From Thauera linaloolentis 47Lol = DSM 12138 (GTDB lineage: Bacteria; Pseudomonadota; Gammaproteobacteria; Burkholderiales; Rhodocyclaceae), in assembly GCF_000310205.1 (NCBI RefSeq), contig NZ_AMXE01000018.1:1-53276 (forward strand): a stretch of 53,276 nucleotides of DNA, written 5' to 3'. Positions 17,901 through 25,599 of the stretch are shown piece by piece. How positions within the stretch are numbered: position 1 is the first letter of the stretch; each line of letters begins with the position of its first letter. The notes below the pieces were generated by a model, which saw only the letters and a program-made list of their open reading frames with translations, did not search any database and was not told the origin of the DNA. Position numbers and translations under genes: made by a program.

Positions 17901-18024
17901 GGCGATCGCGGTGATCGGCGGGCTGATCACTTCGACCGTGCTCAGCCTGCTCGTGGTGCCGGTGGTCTACACCTACGTCGAAGGCTTCAAGCTGCGGGTG
18001 GCGCGGCTCTGGCGGCGTTCCTGA
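14971..18024 (+). CDS. RND-family efflux pump permease (AcrB/MdtB-type)
   Basis: The 1017-residue proton-driven pump has the standard layout: one N-terminal helix (PIPAAMLFVLLSFAGLLSFK), a large periplasmic loop, helices 2-6 (with VVGILVDDAIVEVENIVRHL, carrying the paired Asp residues of helix 4), a second loop, and helices 8-12 ending near residue 1008. The short N-terminal start MNVSAWSIRNPIP resembles the branch of HAE-type pumps often annotated as generic multidrug transporters. It pairs with the adaptor upstream. The pair lies between lnt and glyQ. A long antisense reading frame across it is only a GC-codon shadow. Confidence 0.94.
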   Translation: MNVSAWSIRNPIPAAMLFVLLSFAGLLSFKAMKVQNFPDIDLPTVTVSAVLPGATPSQLENDVARKIENAIATQSGLKHIYTKAQDGSVLITAEFRLEKPVQEAVDDVRSAVASVRADLPGDLRDPVVNKVNLAGTPVLAFTIRSPRMDDEALSWFVDNDVSRKLLAVRGVGAVTRVGGVSRELRVTLDPLRLEALGVSAAEVSQTLREVQTESAGGRADLGDGEQPVRTMATVASAEALGKIELALADGRTLRLSELAKVEDTVAERRSAAFLDGKPVVGFEVARSRGESEVEVGAAVLAALAELRVARPDVEITEAFNFVAPVEEEYQGSLNLLYEGAALAVIVVWLFLRDWRATLVSAVALPLSVIPAFLGMYLLGFSINVITLLALSLVVGILVDDAIVEVENIVRHLRMGKTPYQAAMEAADEIGLAVIATTFTLIAVFLPTAFMSGVAGKFFKQFGWTASLAVFASLVVARVLTPMMAAYLLKPIVDKHSEPGWLAWYSRWAERCLRHRGLTMLAAAAFFVGSVMLIPLLPTGFIPPDDNSQTQVYLELPPGVTLAQTLDTAEHARRLVAGVEHVRSIYTTVGGGSAGGDPFAPQSAAEVRKATLTVLLSPRAERPVKQAIEKDIRAVLETLPGVRSKVGLGGSGEKYILVLTGEDPVALQSAALAVERDLRTIPGLGSIASTASLIRPEIAVRPDFARAADLGVTSRAIGDTLRVATVGDYDMALAKLNLSQRQVPILVRLDESARENLALLERLAVPGVRGPVMLGQVATLEVAGGPAVIDRYDRSRNINFEIELSGAPLGEVTAAVAQLPSVRNLPPGVKVIEIGDAEVMGELFASFGLAMLTGVLCIYTVLVLLFKDLLHPVTILVALPLSLGGAFVALLVAQKSFSMPSLIGLIMLMGIATKNSILLVEYAIVAYRDHGLSRAEALIDACRKRARPIVMTTIAMGAGMMPIAMGSGGSDSSFRSPMAIAVIGGLITSTVLSLLVVPVVYTYVEGFKLRVARLWRRS

Positions 18025-18053
18025 ACGCACGCGCCGCCTGCCGCCGCGCGACC

Positions 18054-18093
18054 TCCCGGGGCAAGAAACCCCGGGGCAAGAAACCCCGGGGGG
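18054..18093. repeat. Short 15-bp tandem repeat, 2.6 copies
   Basis: The unit CCCCGGGGCAAGAAA occurs as a near-complete copy (18054-18068, first base T), a complete copy (18069-18083) and a partial third. Each GGGG-to-CCCC interval can form a small hairpin. It lies 30 bp after the RND pump stop codon in the 212-bp gap before glyQ; the rest of that gap holds only a TAAAAT -10-like box at 18177-18182. Confidence 0.85.
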
Positions 18094-18236
18094 CCGCGGC
18101 GGTGCGGAGCGGGCAGATGCCGGGGGCTTTTCTGCGCATGCATGCGGGCAAGTACGCAGCGAGCGCCGAATCCCAGTAAAATCCCGGACTTTGCGTTCGC
18201 AGTGCGGCTCCGGGCCGCCCCACCGTCCAAGGCGCC

Positions 18237-19151
18237 ATGTCCGTTCAGAAACCCACCTTCCAGCAAGTCATTCTCACGCTCCAGCATTTCTGGGGCGAAC
18301 GCGGCTGCGTGCTGCTGCAGCCTTACGACCTCGAGGTCGGCGCCGGCACCAGCCATACCGCCACCTTCCTGCGCGCGATCGGCCCCGAACCGTGGAGTGC
18401 CGCCTACGTGCAGCCTTCGCGCCGCCCCAAGGATGGCCGCTACGGCGAGAACCCCAACCGCCTGCAGCACTACTACCAGTTCCAGGTCGTGCTCAAGCCG
18501 TCGCCGCTCGACATCCAGGAGCTGTACCTCGATTCGCTGCGCGCGCTGGGCATCGACCCGATGGCGCACGACATCCGCTTCGTCGAGGACGACTGGGAGA
18601 ACCCCACGCTGGGCGCCTGGGGGCTGGGCTGGGAGGTATGGCTGGACGGCATGGAAGTCACCCAGTTCACCTACTTCCAGCAGGTCGGCGGCCTGGACTG
18701 CAAGCCGGTGCTGGGCGAGATCACCTACGGCATCGAGCGCCTGGCGATGTACCTGCAGGGCGTGGAGAACGTCTATGACCTGGTGTGGTCCGTGGCGCCT
18801 GACGGCCGCAAGGTCACCTACGGCGACGTCTATCACCAGAACGAGGTCGAGCAGTCGACCTTCAACTTCGAGCACAGCAACGTCGATTTCCTGTTCTCGC
18901 TGTTCGCCAGCTATGAATCCGAGGCCAAGCGCATCATGGATGTCGGTCTGGCGCTGCCGGCCTACGAGATGGTGCTCAAGGCCGCGCACACCTTCAACCT
19001 GCTCGATGCCCGCGGCGCCATCTCGGTGACCGAGCGCGCCGCCTACATCGGCCGCATCCGCAACCTGTCGCGCGCCGTGGCGCAGGCCTATTTCGAATCC
19101 CGCGAAGCCCTCGGCTTCCCGATGCTGAGCGCCAAGAAGGAGGGCGTGTGA
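18237..19151 (+). CDS. glyQ: Glycyl-tRNA synthetase alpha subunit
   Basis: The 304-residue protein is the catalytic subunit of the bacterial alpha2-beta2 glycyl-tRNA synthetase, charging tRNA-Gly in the cytoplasm. Class II features are evident: [20 protein letters not shown] at the N-terminus, the motif-2 region [20 protein letters not shown], and the glycine-pocket region [20 protein letters not shown]. Length is normal. The stop overlaps the glyS start (TGATG). Confidence 0.98.
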   Translation: MSVQKPTFQQVILTLQHFWGERGCVLLQPYDLEVGAGTSHTATFLRAIGPEPWSAAYVQPSRRPKDGRYGENPNRLQHYYQFQVVLKPSPLDIQELYLDSLRALGIDPMAHDIRFVEDDWENPTLGAWGLGWEVWLDGMEVTQFTYFQQVGGLDCKPVLGEITYGIERLAMYLQGVENVYDLVWSVAPDGRKVTYGDVYHQNEVEQSTFNFEHSNVDFLFSLFASYESEAKRIMDVGLALPAYEMVLKAAHTFNLLDARGAISVTERAAYIGRIRNLSRAVAQAYFESREALGFPMLSAKKEGV

Positions 19152-21238
19152 TGAACTGCGCGACCCTGCTTGTCGAACTGCTGACCGAAGAACTGCCGCC
19201 CAAGGCCCTGCCACGCCTCGGCGAGACCTTTGCCGGCAAGATCGCCGAAGGCCTGAAGGCGAAGGGGCTGGCCCCGGCCGACGCGGCCTTCCGCGCTTTC
19301 GCCAGCCCGCGCCGCCTCGCGGTGACGGTGGCGGGCGTGTCCGCCGAAGGTGCGGTGAAGGAAGTCACCGAGAAGCTGATGCCGGTCTCCGTCGCCCTCG
19401 ACGTCGAGGGCAGGCCGACGCCGGCCCTGTTGAAGAAGCTGGAGGCGAAGGGTATTCCGGCCGATGCGGTGTCCGCTTTCGAGCGCCGCCTGGACGGCAA
19501 GGCCGAAGCCTTGTTCCACACCGCCACTGTGCCCGGTGCGAAGCTGGCCGACGTGCTGTCGGCCATCGTGCAGGACGCGATCAAGGCGCTGCCGATTCCC
19601 AAGGTGATGCACTGGGGCGATGGCGATGCCACGTTCGTGCGTCCGGTGCACAAGCTGACGATGCTGCACGGCGCCGAGGTCGTGCCCGGCCGCGTGCTCG
19701 ACCTCGACGCTGGCCGCAGCACGCGCGGCCATCGCTTCATGAGCCGCGGCGACATCGACATCGCCAGCGCCGATGCCTACGAGCCCACGCTGCTGGCCGA
19801 AGGCAAGGTCGTTCCGAGCTTCGCCGAACGCCGCGACGACATCGAGCGCCAGTTGCTGGCCGAAGCGGCAAGGCAGGGCGCGCTGCTCGGCGAATACGCC
19901 GACCTGCTGGACGAGGTCGCCGCGCTGGTCGAGCATCCGACCGTGTATGTCGGCGAGTTCGAATCCGAGTTCCTCGCCGTGCCGCAGGAATGCCTGATCC
20001 TGACGATGCGCGCCAACCAGAAGTATTTTCCGCTGTTCGACGGCGTCGGCACGCTGCTCAACCGCTTCCTGATCGTGTCCAACATGCGGGTGGCCGATCC
20101 GTCCAACATCATCAGCGGCAATGCCCGCGTGGTGCGCCCGCGCCTGTCGGATGCGCGTTTCTTCTTCGAGCAGGACAAGAAGCAGACGCTCGAAGCCCGC
20201 CTGCCGCGCCTGGCGCCGGTCGTGTATCACAACAAGCTCGGCAGCGTGCTGGAGCGCGTCGAGCGTGTCGAGGCGCTGGCCGGCGCGATCGCTTCGCTGC
20301 TGCATGCCGACGCGGTCGCGGCGAAGCGTGCCGCGCGCCTGGCCAAGGCCGATCTCGTCACCGACATGGTCGGCGAGTTCCCCGAGCTGCAGGGCGTCAT
20401 GGGCCGCTACTACGCCCTGGCCGACGGCGAGGGCGAGGTCGTGGCCGACGCCATCCAGGCCCACTACCAGCCGCGTTTCGCCGGCGATGCGCTGCCGGTG
20501 GGCAACGTCGCCGCCGCGGTGGCGCTGGCCGACAAGCTCGATGCGCTGGTCGGCTTCTTCGGCATCGGCATGGTGCCGACCGGCGACAAGGACCCCTTCG
20601 CGCTGCGCCGCGCCGCGCTGGGCGCGTTGCGCATCCTGATGGAAACGCCGCTGCCGCTCGAATTGCCGCGCCTCATCGACCTCGCCGCCGCCGGCTTCAA
20701 GCCGGGCCTGCTGACGGCCGGGGGCTTTGCCGCGCAGTTGCAGGACTTCATGTTCGAGCGCCTGAAGAACCTGCTCAGGGAGACGGGCCGCGACGGCGCG
20801 GTGATCGACGCCGTGCTGGCGCTCAGGCCCGCCCGCATCGATCTCGTGCCGGCCAAACTCGCGGCGGTGGAAACCTTCCGCGCGCTGCCCGAGGCCGATG
20901 CGCTGGCGGCCGCGAACAAGCGCATCGTCAACATCCTGAAAAAGGCGGAGGGCACGCCGGGCGAGCCCGACATCGCCCTGCTGCAGGAAGAGGCGGAAAA
21001 GGCATTGTTCCAGCGGGTGGTCGAGGTCGCGCCGCTGGTGCGTTCGCACGTCGCCAACGAGGACTACCGCGAGGCGCTGCGCGTGCTCGCGGGCCTGCGT
21101 GGCGGGGTGGACCGGTTCTTCGAGGACGTCATGGTCATGGCCGAAGAGCCGCTGACGCGCCAGAACCGCCTGGCCCTGCTCGCCCAGCTTGCTGGCCTGA
21201 TGAACCAGGTGGCGGACATCTCGCGTCTGTCGGCCTGA
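19151..21238 (+). CDS. glyS: Glycyl-tRNA synthetase beta subunit
   Basis: The 695-residue subunit binds tRNA-Gly and is needed with GlyQ for charging. The N-terminus ([20 protein letters not shown]) and the conserved [13 protein letters not shown] and [14 protein letters not shown] segments are diagnostic. An HD-like central domain and a C-terminal anticodon-binding domain (residues about 580-690) follow. A GTG at 19148 precedes the ATG at 19151; the ATG is chosen for its overlap with the glyQ stop. Length is normal for the family. Confidence 0.98.
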   Translation: MNCATLLVELLTEELPPKALPRLGETFAGKIAEGLKAKGLAPADAAFRAFASPRRLAVTVAGVSAEGAVKEVTEKLMPVSVALDVEGRPTPALLKKLEAKGIPADAVSAFERRLDGKAEALFHTATVPGAKLADVLSAIVQDAIKALPIPKVMHWGDGDATFVRPVHKLTMLHGAEVVPGRVLDLDAGRSTRGHRFMSRGDIDIASADAYEPTLLAEGKVVPSFAERRDDIERQLLAEAARQGALLGEYADLLDEVAALVEHPTVYVGEFESEFLAVPQECLILTMRANQKYFPLFDGVGTLLNRFLIVSNMRVADPSNIISGNARVVRPRLSDARFFFEQDKKQTLEARLPRLAPVVYHNKLGSVLERVERVEALAGAIASLLHADAVAAKRAARLAKADLVTDMVGEFPELQGVMGRYYALADGEGEVVADAIQAHYQPRFAGDALPVGNVAAAVALADKLDALVGFFGIGMVPTGDKDPFALRRAALGALRILMETPLPLELPRLIDLAAAGFKPGLLTAGGFAAQLQDFMFERLKNLLRETGRDGAVIDAVLALRPARIDLVPAKLAAVETFRALPEADALAAANKRIVNILKKAEGTPGEPDIALLQEEAEKALFQRVVEVAPLVRSHVANEDYREALRVLAGLRGGVDRFFEDVMVMAEEPLTRQNRLALLAQLAGLMNQVADISRLSA

Positions 21239-21258
21239 CCTAGCCCGGATCAACGACC

Positions 21259-21804
21259 ATGCCGCTGAAGCTCATCATCCTCGACCGTGACGGCGTCATC
21301 AACGTCGACTCCGACCAGTTCATCAAGTCGCCCGACGAGTGGAAACCGATCCCCGGTTCGCTCGAAGCCATCGCCCGCCTCAACCAGTGGGGCTGGCGCG
21401 TGGTCGTCGCCTCGAACCAGTCGGGCGTCGGCCGCGGCCTGTTCGGCATGGACACGCTCAACGCGATCAACGAGAAGATGGTGCGCAGCCTGGCCCAGGT
21501 GGGCGGGCGGCTGGATGCGATCTTCTTCTGTCCGCATGCCGCCGACTCGACCTGCGAATGCCGCAAGCCGAAGTCCGGCCTGTTCCTGCAGATTGCGGAG
21601 CGTTTCAATGTGGATCTGCGCGGCGTGCCCTGCGTGGGCGACAGTCTGCGCGACCTGCAGGCCGGCGTGCGCCTGGGCTGCGAGCCCTATCTGGTGCTGA
21701 CCGGCAAGGGCGAGGCGACGCGCGAAAGCCCGGACCTGCCACCGGGCACGCATGTCTTCTCCGACCTCGACGCCGTTGCCAGCGAGCTGACGTCCTCGCG
21801 CTGA
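21259..21804 (+). CDS. gmhB: D-glycero-beta-D-manno-heptose-1,7-bisphosphate 7-phosphatase
   Basis: The 181-residue HAD phosphatase acts in ADP-heptose synthesis for the lipopolysaccharide core. The catalytic DxD motif is ILDRDGVIN; the substrate-binding SNQSGVGRG segment follows at about 54. A zinc-binding insert FCPHAADSTCECRKPKSGL supplies the Cys and His ligands, and VGDSLRDLQAG holds the C-terminal acidic residues. It is 20 bp downstream of glyS, and glyQS-gmhB-plsC is a familiar betaproteobacterial arrangement. Confidence 0.95.
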   Translation: MPLKLIILDRDGVINVDSDQFIKSPDEWKPIPGSLEAIARLNQWGWRVVVASNQSGVGRGLFGMDTLNAINEKMVRSLAQVGGRLDAIFFCPHAADSTCECRKPKSGLFLQIAERFNVDLRGVPCVGDSLRDLQAGVRLGCEPYLVLTGKGEATRESPDLPPGTHVFSDLDAVASELTSSR

Positions 21805-21874
21805 TCCGCCCGCGCCGTCTTCCCGATCCGTCCCGCCGCCAGCGTCCGGCGCGGCCACTTCCCGAGTCCCGACC

Positions 21875-22621
21875 GTGCACCTGATCCGCTCTTTCGTCTT
21901 CGCCGTCCTGCTCGCGCTGATCACGGTACCGTACGCGCTGTTCGCCATCCTGATCTTCTGGCTGCCGCCGATGACGCGGCACCGCCTGATCACATCCTGG
22001 GTACCGATCATGATGTGGGTCATCAAGCATGTGCTGGGCATCCGCTATCGCCTCATCGGCGCCGAGAACATGCCGGCGGGGCCCGCGGTGGTGCTCTCCA
22101 AGCACCAGTCCGCCTGGGAAACGATCGCGCTCCAGCAGATCTTTCCGCCGCTGTGCTACGTGCTGAAGCGTGAGCTGCTGCGCGTGCCGTTCTTCGGCTG
22201 GGGGCTGGCGAGCATTCCCGGCATCGCCATCGATCGTTCGGCGGGCAAGGATGCCCTGAGCCAGGTGGTCGAACAGGGCCGGGCGCGCCTGAAGGAGGGG
22301 TTGTGGGTGGTGGTGTTCCCCGAGGGGACGCGCGTGGCGCCGGGAACGACCGGCCGCTACAAGCCGGGCGGCGCGATTCTGGCCAAGCGCGCCGGGGTGC
22401 CGGTCGTGCCGGTTGCGCACAATGCCGGCGAGTTCTGGCGCCGCAATGCCTTCGTCAAGCGCCCGGGCGAGATCGTCGTCAGCATCGGGCCGGTGATCGA
22501 GGTCAAGGGCGTCAAGGCCGACGAGATCAATGGCCGCGCGGAAGCATGGATCGAGGCCGAGATGCGGCGGTTGTTCCCGCATCACTACGATGATCAGCCC
22601 GCTGCGGGATCGCGCCGGTAA
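21875..22621 (+). CDS. plsC: 1-acyl-sn-glycerol-3-phosphate acyltransferase (PlsC-like)
   Basis: The 248-residue membrane enzyme acylates lysophosphatidic acid to phosphatidic acid. It starts at GTG 21875 with a hydrophobic helix (SFVFAVLLALITVPYALFAI). Acyltransferase motif I reads SKHQSAWET, with Glu in place of the usual Asp of the HX4D motif; motif III is VVFPEGTRVAPG. It may be an accessory paralogue rather than the sole PlsC. It is the last gene of the glyQS-gmhB group, and a bidirectional terminator follows 89 bp later. Confidence 0.9.
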   Translation: MHLIRSFVFAVLLALITVPYALFAILIFWLPPMTRHRLITSWVPIMMWVIKHVLGIRYRLIGAENMPAGPAVVLSKHQSAWETIALQQIFPPLCYVLKRELLRVPFFGWGLASIPGIAIDRSAGKDALSQVVEQGRARLKEGLWVVVFPEGTRVAPGTTGRYKPGGAILAKRAGVPVVPVAHNAGEFWRRNAFVKRPGEIVVSIGPVIEVKGVKADEINGRAEAWIEAEMRRLFPHHYDDQPAAGSRR

Positions 22622-22709
22622 GCAGGCATCGTTGCCCGGTCTTCGGAGTCCGGAACCTGCGCCGGCCTTCGCCATGGCGAGAACGGGGGCGGGCGTGGCC
22701 GTCAACGCA

Positions 22710-22736
22710 AAACGGCCCCGCAATGCGGGGCCGTTT
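22710..22736. terminator. Bidirectional intrinsic terminator between plsC and the phasin gene
   Basis: A 12-bp perfect stem (AAACGGCCCCGC at 22710-22721 with its complement at 22725-22736) has an AAT loop. The A/T ends of the stem give short U-runs in either direction. Confidence 0.85.
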
Positions 22737-22760
22737 CGTGAAGCCTGAAACCTTGAAGAC

Positions 22761-23327
22761 TTAGGCGGCCTTCTTGGCAGCGGTCTTGGTCGAGGTGCTG
22801 ACGGCCTTGACGGTGGCGTTGGTCGCGGCAGCCACGTTGGCTTCGGCGATTTCGGCGACTTGCTTGGCGGTCTTGCTGAGGCTGTCGTAGGCGCTGTTGG
22901 CGGCGGCGATGGCCGACTTCACGGCGGCGACGGCAACGTCCGAACCGGCGGGAGCCGACTTGGCGGCCTTGTCCAGAGCGGTGGCGACGCCCTTGTTCAG
23001 CTCGGCGACCTGGCCTTCCAGGACCTTCGACACTTCTTCCTGGCTCTGCGAGGTGATCTCGTAGACGCTGCGGGCGTAGGCGACGGCCTTCTCGACGATC
23101 GGCTGGGCCAGCGAGGTTTGCAGGTTCAGCAGTTCCTGGACGTCCTTGACGGCCAGCAGCGCCTTGGTGTTGGCAACGCCGTCTTCGAGGATCGAACGGG
23201 CGGTGTTCAGGTTCAGGGCGGCCAGGCGCTCGGCGCTGGCGAAAGCGGCGTTGGCCAGCGTCAGCAGGGTTTCGACGTTGGCTTTGTTGGAGGCGGCGAA
23301 CTGCTCGGGGGTGATGAAGGCGGACAT
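22761..23327 (-). CDS. phaP: Phasin family protein (polyhydroxyalkanoate granule coat)
   Basis: The 188-residue protein begins MSAFITPEQFAASNKANVET, the classic start of betaproteobacterial phasins. It is almost wholly alpha-helical, with an amphipathic body (residues about 10-130) and an Ala/Lys/Thr-rich tail ending KTAAKKAA resembling a histone-H1 or PhaF-like end. Phasins coat PHA granules, control their size, and are often the most abundant PHA-associated protein. A near-consensus promoter and strong terminator fit high expression. No other pha gene is nearby. Confidence 0.93.
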   Translation of the reverse strand: MSAFITPEQFAASNKANVETLLTLANAAFASAERLAALNLNTARSILEDGVANTKALLAVKDVQELLNLQTSLAQPIVEKAVAYARSVYEITSQSQEEVSKVLEGQVAELNKGVATALDKAAKSAPAGSDVAVAAVKSAIAAANSAYDSLSKTAKQVAEIAEANVAAATNATVKAVSTSTKTAAKKAA

Positions 23328-23408
23328 GGATATCTCCTCGGGAAATGGGTCAATGCAGGAACATCGGACTTCGATTCTGCCGCGATGTTGCGTTGCAGCA
23401 TGGTCTGA

Positions 23409-23436
23409 ATTATAGGGGTGGGGACTTCCGTGTCAA
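23409..23436 (-). promoter_or_regulatory. Consensus sigma-70 promoter of the phasin gene
   Basis: Minus strand: perfect TTGACA (23431-23436) and perfect TATAAT (23409-23414), separated by 16 bp. The transcript start would be near 23402, giving a leader of about 75 nt. Confidence 0.88.
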
Positions 23437-23444
23437 GCCATTTT

Positions 23445-23459
23445 TTGTGCATCGCACAA
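23445..23459. promoter_or_regulatory. Perfect inverted repeat upstream of the phasin -35 box
   Basis: TTGTGC and GCACAA flank the triplet ATC, 8 bp upstream of the -35 hexamer. The place and symmetry fit an operator, possibly for a PHA-responsive regulator such as PhaR, but the binding protein is not known. Confidence 0.45.
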
Positions 23460-23624
23460 TGGTGATGTGATTATTTTTCTCTATCGCCATTTGCCGGGAA
23501 AGCCTGCCGGCCAGGATGCCTGTGCGCGGGGCCTGTTCTTTCGCTTCGCATCATGCCGGGGAATCCTTACGGGAGCATGACGCGCGGGGATGCGGAAGGT
23601 GGATTCCGCGCAGGGAGGGCCGCA

Positions 23625-23658
23625 ACGGGAACGGCCGCCTCTAGGCGGCCGTTCCCGT
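23625..23658. terminator. Strong hairpin after the enoyl-CoA hydratase gene
   Basis: A 16-bp perfect stem (ACGGGAACGGCCGCCT at 23625-23640, complement at 23643-23658) has a 2-base loop. It lies 21 bp after the enoyl-CoA hydratase stop. There is no clear U-run on the minus strand, but stem length supports termination of the kdsD-lptC-lptA-hydratase transcript. Confidence 0.65.
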
Positions 23659-23679
23659 GCGCTGCAGCATCGCGGCGGG

Positions 23680-24456
23680 TCAGTCGTGGCCGAATTCCGG
23701 CTTGCGCTTTTCGACGAAAGCGGCCATGCCTTCCTTCTGATCCTTGAGCGCGAAGGCGGAGTGGAACACACGGCGCTCGAACAGCAGGCCTTCGTTGAGG
23801 CTGCTTTCGAAGGCGCGGTTGACCGATTCCTTGATCATCATGACCACGGGCAGCGAGAAGCCGGCAATGGTCTCGGCGGCGGCGAGGGCTTCGTCGACCA
23901 GCTTGTCCGCAGGCACGACGCGCGACACCAGGCCGGCCTTCTCGGCTTCGGCGGCATCCATGAAGCGTGCTGTCAGGCACAGGTCCATGGCCTTGGCCTT
24001 GCCGACCGCGCGTGGCAGGCGCTGCGTGCCGCCGGCGCCGGGCAGGATGCCGAGCTTGACTTCGGGCTGGCCGAATCGGGCGCTGTCGGCGGCGATGATG
24101 ATGTCGCACATCATCGCCAGTTCGCATCCTCCGCCCAGCGCAAAGCCGGCAACCGCGGCGATGATCGGCTTGCGGCAGGTCTTCACGCGCTCCCAGTTGC
24201 GGGTGATGTAGTCGCCCTTGTAGGCGTCCATGTACGAAAACTCAGCCATTGCGCCGATGTCGGCACCGGCGGCGAAGGCCTTCTCGGAGCCGGTGATGAC
24301 GATCGCACCGATGCCGTCGTCGGCTTCGAAGCCGTCGAGTGCAGCGCCGATCTCGTCCATGACCTGGTCGTTGAGGGCGTTCAGCGCCTTGGGCCGGTTC
24401 AGGGTGATCAGGCCGACGCGGCCGCGGGTTTCGGTGATGATGAGTTCGAAATTCAT
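23680..24456 (-). CDS. Enoyl-CoA hydratase (crotonase family)
   Basis: The 258-residue crotonase has the two catalytic Glu residues in [14 protein letters not shown] and [20 protein letters not shown], and the oxyanion-hole segments around [14 protein letters not shown]. It hydrates trans-2-enoyl-CoA to 3-hydroxyacyl-CoA in fatty-acid or aromatic-acid beta-oxidation, and could feed PHA metabolism with the nearby phasin. The first is well supported by motif; the second is only inferred from proximity. It starts 31 bp after the lptA stop on the same strand, an unusual place, as lptB normally follows lptA. Confidence 0.93.
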   Translation of the reverse strand: MNFELIITETRGRVGLITLNRPKALNALNDQVMDEIGAALDGFEADDGIGAIVITGSEKAFAAGADIGAMAEFSYMDAYKGDYITRNWERVKTCRKPIIAAVAGFALGGGCELAMMCDIIIAADSARFGQPEVKLGILPGAGGTQRLPRAVGKAKAMDLCLTARFMDAAEAEKAGLVSRVVPADKLVDEALAAAETIAGFSLPVVMMIKESVNRAFESSLNEGLLFERRVFHSAFALKDQKEGMAAFVEKRKPEFGHD

Positions 24457-24487
24457 GCTGTCTCCAAGCGTGTTGCAGGAAGGGTGA

Positions 24488-25024
24488 TTACTGCGGTGTG
24501 GCAGTCTTGTTGTCGTTCTTGGGCTGGATGACCGCGCGTACGCGTCCGTCGCCGGCCGGCTTGCTGCCCGGTGCATTGGTCGCGAGATAGTTCTCGGTGA
24601 TCGCGTCGTACTCGATGTAGGCGCCGCGCACCTCGTCGCCGCCGCTGGTCACCCGCGCGCGATTGAACAGCCGCGCCTTCTCGTTGCGGCTGTCGTATTC
24701 GATGCGCTCGGCCTCGCCGTCGACGTATTCGTTGGTGGCTTCGCGCTTCTGCCGGAAGGTGGCGAGCTTGCCCTGGTTCGCGGTCGCCACGCCATTCTGG
24801 AAGCCGGCCGCATCCTGGGTGACGACGAGCTTGTCGCCCTTGATCAGCAGGCTGCCCTGGGTGAGGATCACGTTGCCTTCGAAGACATGCACCTTGTTGC
24901 GGTCATCGACCGTCATGCGGTCGGCTTCGATATTGACCGGCTGCTGGCGGTCGGCGTTTTCGGCGAACGCGGGCTGGCCGATGGCCACGAGGGCGAGGAG
25001 AAGAGTCGGGATCAAGGCTTTCAT
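24488..25024 (-). CDS. lptA: LPS-transport periplasmic protein LptA
   Basis: The 178-residue protein has a signal peptide ([19 protein letters not shown]) and an OstA/LptA beta-jellyroll domain: [71 protein letters not shown]. LptA bridges the periplasm, carrying lipopolysaccharide from LptC to LptDE. A short Lys/Asn-rich tail ends the protein. It overlaps the lptC stop by 4 bp. Confidence 0.95.
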   Translation of the reverse strand: MKALIPTLLLALVAIGQPAFAENADRQQPVNIEADRMTVDDRNKVHVFEGNVILTQGSLLIKGDKLVVTQDAAGFQNGVATANQGKLATFRQKREATNEYVDGEAERIEYDSRNEKARLFNRARVTSGGDEVRGAYIEYDAITENYLATNAPGSKPAGDGRVRAVIQPKNDNKTATPQ

Positions 25025-25599
25025 GAAGCGGGTCCTTGGCGGCGCGGCATGTTGACGTGAACCTTGCCGATGAGTTCGAGCGTGCCGAACAGATTGTCGG
25101 CGCGCATGCCCAGGGCGTCGGCGCGCGTCGCGCCGCGCGTCAGCAGTACGGGTGAGTCGGTGCGGGCCCGATAGGCGTCGGGCCACACGGTCAGGGTTTC
25201 GGAGTCGAGGGCCAGGGCGGGGTCGTCGGCCACGGCGGGGCGGCGCACGCGCACCTCGCCCTGCATGTCGACCTGTTCGCCGCCCGGCGATACTTCGGCA
25301 TGGCGGGCGGTGATGCGTGTTTCGCGGCCTTCGCTGATCATGCGCAGGCGCGGCATGTCGAGCCGTGTGATGTCGCCTTGCGGGAAATGGCTCAGGCGGT
25401 CGGCGAACAGTTCGTAGCGCTGCGCGCCATTCGCACCGTAGCCGACGACGCGCGTGCCGTTGGCGATGAAGTCCGGTCCCGTCTGTTCTACGGCCGCTGC
25501 CGCCGGGTCTTCGACGCGGGTGACGCGCTCCAGCCATACGGAGGCGCCGGCCAGCAGGCCGAGCACGATGATCGGGTAGAGGCGGTAGGTGCTGCCCAC
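25021..25599 (-). CDS. lptC: LPS-export protein LptC
   Basis: The 192-residue protein has a single N-terminal membrane anchor (YRLYPIIVLGLLAGASVWLE) and a periplasmic LptC jellyroll domain (FIANGTRVVGYGANGAQRYE, FADRLSHFPQGDITRLDMPR, VLLTRGATRADALGMRADNL). It accepts LPS from the LptB2FG transporter and passes it to LptA. The start is GTG, directly after the kdsD stop codon with no gap. Length is normal. Confidence 0.93.
   Translation of the reverse strand: MGSTYRLYPIIVLGLLAGASVWLERVTRVEDPAAAAVEQTGPDFIANGTRVVGYGANGAQRYELFADRLSHFPQGDITRLDMPRLRMISEGRETRITARHAEVSPGGEQVDMQGEVRVRRPAVADDPALALDSETLTVWPDAYRARTDSPVLLTRGATRADALGMRADNLFGTLELIGKVHVNMPRRQGPAS

Larger units (their letters stand above)
23328..23679. 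other. 352-bp intergenic region between phasin start and enoyl-CoA hydratase end
   Basis: It holds, from left to right, the phasin 5' leader (23328-23402), the phasin promoter, an inverted repeat just upstream, an AT-rich stretch (23440-23490), and the terminator of the enoyl-CoA hydratase operon. No coding frame here reads as a real protein. Confidence 0.7.

Noticed and set aside
18054-18093. CRISPR-like short repeats
   Set aside because: The units are contiguous tandem copies of 15 bp with no spacers and no cas genes nearby.
19088-21253. A 721-residue minus-strand frame opposite glyS
   Set aside because: Shadow of glyS, with no motif.
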